NCBI GenBank assembly: GCA_902522955.1
Contig: CABYXR010000005.1
Location: 1 to 52,011 of the forward strand
Length of the DNA stretch: 52,011 bases
Reading direction: 5' to 3'
From: an uncultured Pelagibacteraceae bacterium
GTDB taxonomy: Bacteria; Pseudomonadota; Alphaproteobacteria; Pelagibacterales; Pelagibacteraceae
Numbering within the stretch: position 1 is the first letter of the stretch; each line of letters opens with the position of its first letter. Below, piece by piece: positions 32,954-41,058 of the stretch. The notes beneath the pieces were generated by a model. The model was not told where the DNA came from. It did no database searches and was given only the letters and a program-made list of their open reading frames with translations. Made by a program: the position numbers and the translations under genes.

Positions 32954-33651
32954 TGAAAATAAAAATATTTTGCGATATAGCTGATTATAAAACTATTAAA
33001 TTTTTTAATAAAAAATCTTTCGTTGACGGTTTTACTACAAATCCAAGCTTAATGAGACTGGCTGGGGCCAAAAATTATAAAAAGTATTCTATCAAAATTT
33101 TAAAAATTTGTAGAAAAAAACCAATTTCTTTTGAGGTATTTGCTGACAATTCTAAAGACATGCTTAAACAAGCTTATGAAATTAATTCTTGGAGTAAAAA
33201 CGTATATGTTAAAATTCCTGTTGTTAACTCTAAAGGAATTTTTTCAGGTTCAGTCATTAAAGAATTAAGCAACAAAGGGATAAAACTAAATATAACTGCA
33301 GTTTATACATTTGATCAAGTTAAAAGAGTCTACAAAAAATTAAACAAAAAAACTAAATCTATTATTTCTATATTTGCTGGAAGAATGGCGGACAAAGGAA
33401 AAGACCCAATCCCAATTTTCAAAAAAAGTATTTTGCTTACAAAAAAAAATAAAAATATTGAAATTCTTTGGGCTAGCACCAGAGAAGCTTATAATTATAC
33501 TCAGGCCAAACAAATAAATTGCAATATTATTACTATGCCGCCTAAAGTATTAAATCAAATTAATAGTTTCGGAAAAAGTTTTAGATCAATGACACTTGAT
33601 ACGGTAAATGGTTTTCTAACAGATAGTAAAAAATCAAAGTTTAGCCTCTAA
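32953..33651 (+). CDS. Transaldolase family protein (small, FSA/TalC-like)
   Basis: The 232-residue protein has the short transaldolase/fructose-6-phosphate aldolase pattern: IFCDIADYKTIKFF, VDGFTTNPSLMRLAG, SFEVFADN, the Schiff-base lysine in VYVKIPVVN, and LNITAVYTFDQV. It belongs to the pentose-phosphate shuffle between sugar phosphates in the cytosol. It starts at the last base of pntB (TAATG) and meets typA head-on: the stop codons overlap by four bases (33648-33651). Whether it has transaldolase or aldolase activity is not readable. Confidence 0.82.
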   Translation: MKIKIFCDIADYKTIKFFNKKSFVDGFTTNPSLMRLAGAKNYKKYSIKILKICRKKPISFEVFADNSKDMLKQAYEINSWSKNVYVKIPVVNSKGIFSGSVIKELSNKGIKLNITAVYTFDQVKRVYKKLNKKTKSIISIFAGRMADKGKDPIPIFKKSILLTKKNKNIEILWASTREAYNYTQAKQINCNIITMPPKVLNQINSFGKSFRSMTLDTVNGFLTDSKKSKFSL

Positions 33652-35477
33652 GATGCTTTAGCTTTAGCTCTAGATAGTCTTTTTCTTTCGTGAGGATCTA
33701 AAATTAGTTTTCTTAGTCTGCAAGATTTTGGTGTAATTTCTAAAGCTTCATCAGTATTTAATAAGCTTAGTTGTTCGGCAATAGCCATTTTTCTGACTGG
33801 AGTTAATACCACATTTTCATCGGTATTCTGCGTTCTCATATTAGTTAGTTTCTTTCCTTTTAAAACATTAATTTCAAGATCTCCGGCCTTAGAAGAAATA
33901 CCCACAATCATACCTTCATAAACAGGATCTTTATGAGTTACTAGCATCTCCCCTCTAGCTTGCAAATTGAAAATTGCAAATGCAACTGCCTTTCCAGTCT
34001 CCATGGATATAAGAGCACCGTTTCTCCTTCCTTCCATATCACCAGTGTAATCTCCAAAGGAATGAAAGGTTCTATTTATGACTCCAGTTCCTTTTGTTAA
34101 AGTTAAAAATCTACTTGTGTAACCCATTAAACCTCTTGTTGGTGCATGAAAAATCAATCTTTTTTTATTTTTACCCGTATCTTTTAGGTCAATAAGTTTA
34201 CCTTTTCTTCTATTCATTGAGTCAATAATTTTTGAGGAATATTCTTCATCCAAATCCATAGTGATTTCCTCAATTGGCTCCTGTTTTTTCCCATTATTAT
34301 CTTGCTTGATCAAAACTTTTGGAGGACTGACAGTCATTTCAAATCCTTCTCGCCTCATTTGAGTTAAAAGAATTTCCAACATTAATTCACCTCGACCACT
34401 AATAATAAAAGCATCCTTATTTTTATTTTCCTCAAAATTTATTCCAACATTATTTTCAGCCTCTAAAATTAAACGTTCACGAATTTGTGTACTTGTTAAT
34501 TTTTTCCCTTCTGTTCCAGCTAAAGGAGAACTATTTACTGTAATTTTGATCGACATAGTTGGGGGATCAATAGGAGTTGCATTTATTGGTTCATTTAATT
34601 CTAAATCACAAATTGTATCTGCTACATTGGCCTTTTCTAAACCGGCAATTATAACTATATCTCCAGCTTCTCCAGTAGTAATTGGAACTCTTTTAGTGCC
34701 TTCATATCTAAATATTTTTGTAAGTCTTCCTTCATCAACTTTCTCACCATTTAAATTTATTGCTTTAATTTGCTGATTAGCTTTTGCAGTCCCTTGAGCT
34801 ATTTTACCAACCAAACTTCTTCCTAAAAAACTATCTGCATAAAGTAAAGTGGACAGCATGGCAAAAGGCTTGGCTTTGTCCAAGCTAGTTGGTTTAACAT
34901 GCGTCATGATCAAATCTAGCAAAGGATTTAAATTTTCCCTTTGACCATCAATATCTTTCGTGGCCCATCCCGACCTTCCACTAGCATATAAAACTGGAAA
35001 ATCTAATTGTTCTTCATTTGCATCTAAACTTACGAAAAGATCAAATGTTTCATCTAAAACTACGTTTGCTCTTTGATCAGTTTTATCTAATTTATTAATA
35101 ATAACTATTGGCCTTAGACCCTGCTTTAAAGCTTTAGCCAATACAAATTTTGTTTGAGGCATTACTCCCTCTACTGAGTCAATTAATAGCAACGCACCAT
35201 CAGCCATATGTAAAACTCTTTCAACTTCTGCAGCAAAGTCTCTGTGTCCAGGAGTATCAATAATATTTATTCTTGAGTTTTTCCAATTAATAGAAGTTGG
35301 TTTTGCTAAAATCGTAATACCCCTCTCTTTTTCTAATTCACCCGAGTCCAAAATACGTTCTTCAATATTTTCATTATCTCTGAATGAACCGCTTTGCTTC
35401 ATTAAACTATCAATTAGAGTTGTTTTTCCGTGATCTACATGTGCGATGATTGTGATGTTTCTAATTTCTTTTGTCAT
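33648..35477 (-). CDS. typA: Ribosome-associated GTPase TypA/BipA
   Basis: A 609-residue translational GTPase. It has IAHVDHGKTTLIDSL (G1), RGITILAKPTS (G2), DTPGHRDF (G3), NKLDKTDQRAN (G4), then EF-G-like domains and the BipA-specific C-terminal part with HAPTRGLMGYTSRFLTLTKG. It binds 70S ribosomes and helps 50S assembly and stress growth. The ATG at 35477 lies two bases after the encoded CCA of the initiator tRNA gene on the same strand, so no room exists for a Shine-Dalgarno sequence outside the tRNA. The stop overlaps the transaldolase stop. Confidence 0.96.
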   Translation of the reverse strand: MTKEIRNITIIAHVDHGKTTLIDSLMKQSGSFRDNENIEERILDSGELEKERGITILAKPTSINWKNSRINIIDTPGHRDFAAEVERVLHMADGALLLIDSVEGVMPQTKFVLAKALKQGLRPIVIINKLDKTDQRANVVLDETFDLFVSLDANEEQLDFPVLYASGRSGWATKDIDGQRENLNPLLDLIMTHVKPTSLDKAKPFAMLSTLLYADSFLGRSLVGKIAQGTAKANQQIKAINLNGEKVDEGRLTKIFRYEGTKRVPITTGEAGDIVIIAGLEKANVADTICDLELNEPINATPIDPPTMSIKITVNSSPLAGTEGKKLTSTQIRERLILEAENNVGINFEENKNKDAFIISGRGELMLEILLTQMRREGFEMTVSPPKVLIKQDNNGKKQEPIEEITMDLDEEYSSKIIDSMNRRKGKLIDLKDTGKNKKRLIFHAPTRGLMGYTSRFLTLTKGTGVINRTFHSFGDYTGDMEGRRNGALISMETGKAVAFAIFNLQARGEMLVTHKDPVYEGMIVGISSKAGDLEINVLKGKKLTNMRTQNTDENVVLTPVRKMAIAEQLSLLNTDEALEITPKSCRLRKLILDPHERKRLSRAKAKAS

Positions 35478-35479
35478 TT

Positions 35480-35556
<77 letters not shown>

Positions 35557-35561
35557 TTGAG

Positions 35562-35765
35562 TTATAATTTCTTTATATTTATAGCTTGGAGTTTATTTTT
35601 TTCTTCTTTTATATCGTATTTTAATTTTTGCTCTTCTTTTAATACTCTTAATTTCGAATTTTCTAACTCAGAAACGTGTAAAAATATATCTTTATTTGTT
35701 TCATCGTCAGTAATAAATCCATATCCTTTTTTTGAATTAAACCATTTTACTTTACCAGACGGCAT
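35562..35765 (-). CDS. Cold-shock domain protein
   Basis: A 67-residue CSD protein starting MPSGKVKWFNSKKGYGFI, with RNP1 (KGYGFI) and the RNP2-like DIFLHVSEL. It binds single-stranded nucleic acid and melts RNA structure. I prefer the ATG at 35765: six bases upstream lies AGAGGA (35772-35777), a good Shine-Dalgarno, and cold-shock proteins start just before GxVKWFN. A longer start at 35780 would place this site inside the gene. The C-terminal 15 residues (EEKNKLQAINIKKL) depart from the usual GPQAANV end. It follows rpsU by 23 bases and precedes the initiator tRNA by five. Confidence 0.88.
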   Translation of the reverse strand: MPSGKVKWFNSKKGYGFITDDETNKDIFLHVSELENSKLRVLKEEQKLKYDIKEEKNKLQAINIKKL

Positions 35766-35788
35766 TATTGTTCCTCTCATATTTATTA

Positions 35789-35983
35789 TTAGTACCTGTT
35801 CTTTAATTTTTGGAGTTTTTTAATTCTCTTAATGTTTTCAGTTTGAACTCTTTTTTTTCTTTCTGACGGTTTTTCATAAGTGCTTTTCATTTTCATTACT
35901 TTAAAAAAACCTTCTTTTTGAAGCTTTCTTTTTAAAACTCGTATAGCTTGCTCAACATTGTTATCTTTGACGTCTATTTTAAT
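35789..35983 (-). CDS. rpsU: 30S ribosomal protein S21 (bS21), apparent ATT start
   Basis: A 64-residue protein (first codon decoded as Met, then KIDVKDNNVEQAIRVLKRK and LQKEGFFKVMKMKSTYEKPSERKKR) that matches bS21, whose alphaproteobacterial form begins MQVxVRDNNVxQAL. In frame upstream of the first codon there is only GTT TTT, GAG, CAG and a stop TAA, with no ATG or TTG. A perfect AGGAGG (35989-35994) sits five bases before ATT at 35983, and the alignment places that ATT exactly at residue 1. bS21 helps mRNA binding at initiation on the 30S. AUU starts are known in infC, where IF3 discriminates against them. Likely co-transcribed with csp. Confidence 0.88.
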   Translation of the reverse strand: MKIDVKDNNVEQAIRVLKRKLQKEGFFKVMKMKSTYEKPSERKKRVQTENIKRIKKLQKLKNRY

Positions 35984-35988
35984 AAAAA

Positions 35989-35994
35989 CCTCCT
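35989..35994 (-). promoter_or_regulatory. Strong Shine-Dalgarno (AGGAGG) of rpsU
   Basis: The plus strand reads CCTCCT, giving AGGAGG on the minus strand, five bases from the ATT codon at 35983. Such perfect sites are rare in this window, and here the site decides the start codon: no canonical initiator lies at a suitable distance. Confidence 0.85.
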
Positions 35995-36033
35995 GTTAAT
36001 TTTTAGTTTGTTATCATTTGCCACATTAATTGT

Positions 36034-36618
36034 CTATACTGAAGCCGCTTGAGCTTTCTTTTCTTCTCTTATCTTAGCTTTTCTCTCCCTTTCGATTCTT
36101 CTTTTTGCTTTATCTAGACTTTTTTGAAATGCCTCTTGGGTGCATAGAGCTAAAATTACTGGATCTCTCGGTTTAAGATTAGAAAAATTCCAGTAACTTC
36201 TTTTTCTGATTAAAGAAACTGTTCCTTTTGTACTTCCAACTAATTTAGAAATTTGTCCATCGGTGAGTTCCGAAGCATTTTTACATAACCATAAGATAGC
36301 GTCAGGTCTATCTTGTCTTTTAGACAAAGGTGTATATTTTGGTTTTTTTCTCTCTTTAACTTCAACTTCATCTACTTTTTTTAATAAATTTAATTTTTTT
36401 TCAGGATTAGAAGAACACGTTTCTATTTCTTCTCTAGATAATTGTCCGGCCAATATAGGGTTATAAGCTTTAATTCCCTTTGCAACATCTCCATCAGCAA
36501 TACCTTTAACTTCAAGTTCGTGCAAATTACAAAATTCAGCTATTTGTTTAAACGTTAAAGTAGTATTTTCAACTAGCCAAACAGCAGTAGCTTTCGGCAT
36601 AAAGGGTGCTTCAGACAT
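36034..36618 (-). CDS. trcR: TrcR-like cell-cycle regulator (DUF1013)
   Basis: The 194-residue protein matches the alphaproteobacterial DUF1013 family from memory: PFMPKATAVWLVENTTLTFKQIAEFC, HELEVKGIADGDVAKGIKAYNPI at the start, then DRPDAILWLCKNASELTDGQISKLVGSTKGTVSLIRKRSYWN, a helix-turn-helix-like segment. In Rhodobacterales and Rhizobiales it is called transcriptional cell-cycle regulator TrcR. The C-terminus is basic and charged. It lies two bases after rpmE on the minus strand and 50 bases before rpsU. Confidence 0.85.
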   Translation of the reverse strand: MSEAPFMPKATAVWLVENTTLTFKQIAEFCNLHELEVKGIADGDVAKGIKAYNPILAGQLSREEIETCSSNPEKKLNLLKKVDEVEVKERKKPKYTPLSKRQDRPDAILWLCKNASELTDGQISKLVGSTKGTVSLIRKRSYWNFSNLKPRDPVILALCTQEAFQKSLDKAKRRIERERKAKIREEKKAQAASV

Positions 36619-36620
36619 AT

Positions 36621-36845
36621 CTATTTTTTTGTTCTCAAGTTGCTAAATTTTTTATTATACTTACTTACTCTCCCTTTATCGAGAATTTTCTGCGCCCCAC
36701 CTGTCCATGCAAAATGTGATTTTGGATCGATATCTAATTTGAGCACATCATTTTCTTTACCCCAAGTTGACTTGGTTTCAAATTCACTTCCATCAGTCAT
36801 TACGACTTTAATTTTGTGATAATTAGGATGTATCTTTTTTTTCAT
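36621..36845 (-). CDS. rpmE: 50S ribosomal protein L31 (bL31)
   Basis: A 74-residue protein, [19 protein letters not shown] and onwards with [25 protein letters not shown], the bL31 pattern. It has no cysteines, so it is the zinc-free form common in alphaproteobacteria. bL31 bridges the central protuberance to the small-subunit head. The gene follows suhB by 28 bases on the minus strand. Confidence 0.95.
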   Translation of the reverse strand: MKKKIHPNYHKIKVVMTDGSEFETKSTWGKENDVLKLDIDPKSHFAWTGGAQKILDKGRVSKYNKKFSNLRTKK

Positions 36846-36873
36846 GTTGCGAGTTTTATATTATTAAATGTTC

Positions 36874-37674
36874 TTACTCAATATTTTTTTTTACGATTAG
36901 GTCTTTTAATTCTTTATGAATATTTGTATTTGAAGCTAAAACGTTCCTTTTTAAAGGAGCTTTATCATCTGGTTCAAAAAAATCTACAAAACCACCAGCT
37001 TCTTTCAAAATTATAGTTCCAGCAGCAATATCCCAATAATTTATTTCTCTTTGCCAATAACCATCAAATCTTCCGCATGCCACATATGATATATCTAAAG
37101 CTGCACTTCCAAACCTTCTAATATTTGGTACAATTTTTGAAATTTTTTCGAACTCGGAAAAAATTTTCTCTTTTATCTTGCTTGAATATTTTGGACCTCC
37201 AGTTACTAGCAAGGCATCTTTAAATATTTTCTTATTCGATACTCTTATTCTTGAGTTATTTAAATATGCTCCATTACCTTTTTCAGCACAGAAAAATTCA
37301 TTTTTAATTGGATCAAACACTACTCCACACTTAATCTCTCCGTTTTCTTCATATCCTACAGAAATAGCGAATTGGGGAACACCATTTAAAAAGTTTACAG
37401 TCCCATCAATCGGATCAATAATCCATCTGTTGCTTGTATTAGATTTATTTATTATTCCTGACTCTTCCGTAATTATCCCGTAATCTGGATGAGCTTTTTG
37501 TAATTCTTCAATAATAATTTTTTCAGTTCTTTTGTCTGATGAAGTAACAAAATCACCTGGTCCCTTAGTTGAAACTTGCAGGTTTTCTATTTCCCCAAAA
37601 TCTCTTATTAAAGATCTGGAGGCTTTCATACAAGCTTTAGAAATTATATTTATTTTAGGAGAATTTAATCTCAT
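36874..37674 (-). CDS. suhB: Inositol monophosphatase family protein
   Basis: A 266-residue Mg-dependent phosphatase. It has ITEESG (metal ligand), WIIDPIDGTVNFLNGVPQFAISVGY, and GRFDGYWQREINYWDIAAGTIILKEAGGFV near the end. The family removes phosphate from inositol monophosphate or similar; in E. coli SuhB also supports rRNA transcription. Its start overlaps the efp stop by one base. The physiological substrate is not evident here. Confidence 0.9.
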   Translation of the reverse strand: MRLNSPKINIISKACMKASRSLIRDFGEIENLQVSTKGPGDFVTSSDKRTEKIIIEELQKAHPDYGIITEESGIINKSNTSNRWIIDPIDGTVNFLNGVPQFAISVGYEENGEIKCGVVFDPIKNEFFCAEKGNGAYLNNSRIRVSNKKIFKDALLVTGGPKYSSKIKEKIFSEFEKISKIVPNIRRFGSAALDISYVACGRFDGYWQREINYWDIAAGTIILKEAGGFVDFFEPDDKAPLKRNVLASNTNIHKELKDLIVKKNIE

Positions 37675-38237
37675 TAGTGTACTCGCTTTACATACTCTAA
37701 TGTACGAGTGTCTAAAATAATTTTTTCACCACTTTCAATAAATGGAGGTACATCAATTTTTATTCCACAATCTAATAGCGCAGGTTTATAGGATGAAGAC
37801 GCTGTCTGATTTTTAATAGCTGCATCTGTACTTTCAATTACACACTCTATATTATTTGGCAGTTCTATAGAAATAGCTCTTTCCTCCATAAAAGAAATAG
37901 TAACTTCTAAATTTTCTTTAAGTAATTTATGCTTTTCTCCAGTTACTGATTTTGGGATTTCAATCTGTTCATAACTTTTGTTGTCCATGAAATGACAATT
38001 TTCACCATCTATATACAAAAAATTAAATTTTTTTTCATCAACCTCAGCTTTTTCAACTGTCTCACTTGATCTAAACCTTTCATTCAATTTAGTTCCCTTG
38101 ATTACACTTTTCAACTCTACTTGATTGAAAGCTCCTCCCTTACCCGGCTTGACATGTTGAGTCTTTAAAACATTCCAGTAATCATTTTTATGCTCAATTA
38201 TCATTCCTGGTTTTATCTCTATTGCAGTAATTTTCAT
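37674..38237 (-). CDS. efp: Elongation factor P
   Basis: A 187-residue EF-P with an N-terminal KOW-like domain (MKITAIEIKPGMIIEHKNDYWNV), the modification-site loop HVKPGKGGAFNQVEL with K33, and two OB-like domains with LPNNIECVIESTDAAIKNQTASSSYKPALLDCG near the C-terminus. It relieves stalling at proline runs. The lysine at the loop tip implies lysylation by EpmA/EpmB; those genes are not in the window. Its first codon overlaps the thiE-like stop (four bases). Confidence 0.96.
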   Translation of the reverse strand: MKITAIEIKPGMIIEHKNDYWNVLKTQHVKPGKGGAFNQVELKSVIKGTKLNERFRSSETVEKAEVDEKKFNFLYIDGENCHFMDNKSYEQIEIPKSVTGEKHKLLKENLEVTISFMEERAISIELPNNIECVIESTDAAIKNQTASSSYKPALLDCGIKIDVPPFIESGEKIILDTRTLEYVKRVH

Positions 38238-38836
38238 TTAAATTCCTTTATAGCTATTTCTGGTTTTAATTTTGGGTTATCCCAAATAAAACTTGATATT
38301 GCAATATATTTAGCTCCCGATTTAATGAATTTTTTGTAATTTGAATTATTAATTCCACCAATTGCTACTATTGGTTTTTTAACATTTTTTTTTGCCCATT
38401 TTAAAATATTTAAATTTGCTCTTTTTGCGTTTGGTTTAAGTTTTGATTTATTGAAAGAGCCGAACGCTAAATAATCAGCTTTATTTCGTAAGGCATTTTT
38501 GGCTAATAATTTTGAATTATGACAAGTTACTCCAATAATCATCTTTTTAAGATATTTTCTAGATTTCATTATTGGGCTATCGTTTTGACCCAAATGACAT
38601 CCATCAGCATTTACAATTTTTGAAATATTTGGATGATCATTGATTATAAGCTTAACCCTATACTTTTTTGTAATTTTTCTTATTTCTTTAGCAATTTTTA
38701 TAATTTTTGCTTTTTTTACATTCTTTAATCTAAGTTGAAAAAACTTTACATTTTTGGCTTTAAATACTTTTTTTAAATCATCATAAAAATTATTATTAAT
38801 TTTTTCAGGAGAGATTAAATAAACTAATTTTTTCAA
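38234..38836 (-). CDS. thiE: Thiamine-phosphate synthase-like protein
   Basis: A 200-residue TIM-barrel protein with VKFFQLRLKN (phosphate-binding area), LIINDHPNISKIVNADGCHLGQND (the ThiE Asp/His signature), IIGVTCHN, ADYLAFGSFNKSK and IVAIGGINNSN. ThiE couples HMP-pyrophosphate with thiazole phosphate. In place of the usual NDR segment it has NDHPN, and it is diverged, so the TenI-type isomerase is an alternative. SAR11 strains are known to need an external HMP precursor, and a ThiE is still expected. Confidence 0.78.
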   Translation of the reverse strand: MKKLVYLISPEKINNNFYDDLKKVFKAKNVKFFQLRLKNVKKAKIIKIAKEIRKITKKYRVKLIINDHPNISKIVNADGCHLGQNDSPIMKSRKYLKKMIIGVTCHNSKLLAKNALRNKADYLAFGSFNKSKLKPNAKRANLNILKWAKKNVKKPIVAIGGINNSNYKKFIKSGAKYIAISSFIWDNPKLKPEIAIKEFK

Positions 38837-38841
38837 TTGTA

Positions 38842-39858
38842 TTAAGCCGCAGCTTCTTTTTCTAAATCTTCAGACCACTCTCCTTTAGAAGAAAGTCCAT
38901 TCATTTTGGCCCTGTGATCAAAAGCTTTTTGAATTTCATTTTGATTATTTTGATTTTTACCGAATGCTTTCAATGCACTTGCCTGCAAACCTCTGCCATA
39001 GGAGAAAGTAATTAAAAAATCTGTATCATTAATCTTGTTTATTTCATTTAAATTTTTACTTGCTTCAATTTCAGACTGTCCCCCTGACAAAAATGCAATG
39101 CCAGTTACCTCGCTTGGAACATTTTTTTTAAGACAGTCCAATGTTTTTTTTGCGATTTCTTCTGAACTAGATTTTTTTGATGATTCTGAACCAGGTATAA
39201 TCATATTTGGTTTTAAAACTGTTCCTTTCAAATCAACTCTGTGGTTTTCAAGTTCGTTATAACATTCATTTAATACATTAGTTGTAACTTGGTAACATTT
39301 ATTAATATCATGGGATCCATCCATTAATACTTCAGGTTCCACTATTGGAACCATTCTAGCTTCTTGTACAAGAGCAGCGTATCTAGCAAGGGCGTGAGCA
39401 TTTGATTTTATTGATTGAGAAGATGGAAATTTATCTCCAATTTTATAAACAGCTCTCCATTTTGTAAATCTTGCTCCTAATTCGTAGTATTCTTTCAATC
39501 TCTCTCTTAGTCCATCTAGACCTTCTGTTATTGTCTCGTCCAGAGATCCTGCTAATGGCTTAGCACCTTTATCAACTTTAATTCCTGGTAAAGCTTTATT
39601 CTTTGAAATTAGTTCTGGAATACTCGGTCCAATTGTAGTTTTTTGTTTTATAGTTTCGTCAAAAAGAATAACTCCACCAATGTAGTTTTTCATAGCTTCA
39701 GAGTTAAATAATGTTTGTCGAAAAATTAATCTATTTTTTTCAGTATTTTCTACATTTATACTTTTAAATCTTTTAGCAATCGTCCCGGTGCTTTCATCTG
39801 CAGCTAGAATTCCTTTTCCTTTAGCGCACATTTTTCTTGCAATTTCTTCTAAAGTCAT
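38842..39858 (-). CDS. Class I fructose-bisphosphate aldolase
   Basis: A 338-residue Schiff-base aldolase: KGKGILAADESTGTIAKRF near the start, GVILFDETIKQ, GARFTKWRAVY, VPIVEPEVLMDG, GTVLKPNMIIPG with the catalytic lysine, and GIAFLSGGQSE. It cleaves fructose-1,6-bisphosphate or condenses triose phosphates in gluconeogenesis. The eukaryote-like class I type replaces the class II enzyme of many bacteria. It follows pgk by nine bases in the same minus-strand run. Confidence 0.95.
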   Translation of the reverse strand: MTLEEIARKMCAKGKGILAADESTGTIAKRFKSINVENTEKNRLIFRQTLFNSEAMKNYIGGVILFDETIKQKTTIGPSIPELISKNKALPGIKVDKGAKPLAGSLDETITEGLDGLRERLKEYYELGARFTKWRAVYKIGDKFPSSQSIKSNAHALARYAALVQEARMVPIVEPEVLMDGSHDINKCYQVTTNVLNECYNELENHRVDLKGTVLKPNMIIPGSESSKKSSSEEIAKKTLDCLKKNVPSEVTGIAFLSGGQSEIEASKNLNEINKINDTDFLITFSYGRGLQASALKAFGKNQNNQNEIQKAFDHRAKMNGLSSKGEWSEDLEKEAAA

Positions 39859-39867
39859 AAATGTTAT

Positions 39868-41058
39868 TTATTTTAAAACATCAAGCCCGGGCAAGTCTTT
39901 TCCTTCAAGAAATTCTAAAAACGCGCCACCTGCTGTTGATAAGTGCGTAAAAACAAATTTATCTTTACTCTTATTAATAGCAGATATGGTATCTCCACCA
40001 CCTATTATTGATATAAGAGATTTTTTATTTGTGCTTTCAGAAATCTTATTAGCAATAGCCAGGGTTCCATGTGAGAAATTCTTATTTTCTATGTATCCTG
40101 CGGGCCCGTTCCACAAAACTGTTTTAGATTGATCTATAATACTATGAATATTTTTTATTGTTTTAGGTCCAATATCCAAGATCATTTCATCTTTATCAAT
40201 TGAGTCAGTTATTTTTATTTTTCCAGTACTTTTAAAATCATTTGAAACACTACAATCCTCAGGAATTAAGATATTACAGTTATATTTTTTAGCCTCAACA
40301 TATATCTGGCTGATTGTCTCTTTTGTTCCTTTTTCTATAAGAGATTTTCCAATGACAAAACCTTTAAAGATTAAAAAGTTATTAGCCATAGCTCCCACAA
40401 TAACAATGTTGTTTACGTTTTTAACTAAATTATTAATTACATTTATTTTTGTAGAAATTTTTGATCCTCCTATAATACAAGTTACTGGTTTTTTTTTATT
40501 TTTTATAATTGAATTTATCGCTTCAATTTCTTTTTTGAGTAATGGTCCGGCATAACACTCATTTATATATTTTGTAATTTTATGAATGGAAGCTTGCTTT
40601 CTGTGAGAACATGAAAAGGCGTCATTAATGTACATATCACCTATCGAAGCAAGTTTTTTTGCAAAATCATCATCATTTTTATTTTCTCCTTCAAAAAATC
40701 TTATGTTTTCTAATAAAATAATCTCACCTTCTTTAAGGTATGAAAATTTACTTTTTGTCTCCTCATTTATATCGCCCATATAGAAATAAACATTAGTTTT
40801 AAGATTTTCTTTTAAAAATTTGTAAATTGGAGTTAAAGAAAATTCATTACTCCTTTTTCCTTTTGGTCTACCTAAATGACTAATAATGATTATCTTAGCT
40901 TTTTTTCTTACTAAGTCTTTTAAAAAAGGTAGAGTTAATAATATTCTATTATAATCCTGAATTTTTTTTTCTTGTAGAGGAACATTTAAATCAAGTCTTA
41001 GAATTATTATTCTGTTCTGAACTTCTAGACTGTCAGAAAAATATTTTATTTTGTTCAT
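39868..41058 (-). CDS. pgk: Phosphoglycerate kinase
   Basis: A 396-residue two-domain kinase. Motifs are RIIILRLDLNVPLQ (substrate loop), ISHLGRPKGKR, LLENIRFFEGE, INDAFSCSHRKQASI, CIIGGSKISTKI and GPAGYIENKNFSHGT with the closing STAGGAFLEFLEG. It makes ATP from 1,3-bisphosphoglycerate. Its start overlaps the tkt stop by four bases. A gap gene, often between tkt and pgk in alphaproteobacteria, is not here. Confidence 0.97.
   Translation of the reverse strand: MNKIKYFSDSLEVQNRIIILRLDLNVPLQEKKIQDYNRILLTLPFLKDLVRKKAKIIIISHLGRPKGKRSNEFSLTPIYKFLKENLKTNVYFYMGDINEETKSKFSYLKEGEIILLENIRFFEGENKNDDDFAKKLASIGDMYINDAFSCSHRKQASIHKITKYINECYAGPLLKKEIEAINSIIKNKKKPVTCIIGGSKISTKINVINNLVKNVNNIVIVGAMANNFLIFKGFVIGKSLIEKGTKETISQIYVEAKKYNCNILIPEDCSVSNDFKSTGKIKITDSIDKDEMILDIGPKTIKNIHSIIDQSKTVLWNGPAGYIENKNFSHGTLAIANKISESTNKKSLISIIGGGDTISAINKSKDKFVFTHLSTAGGAFLEFLEGKDLPGLDVLK

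Noticed and set aside
35766-35780. Longer cold-shock protein starting at 35780.
   Set aside because: The extra residues MRGTI encode the Shine-Dalgarno (AGAGGA) of the start at 35765, and the family starts right before the VKWFN core.
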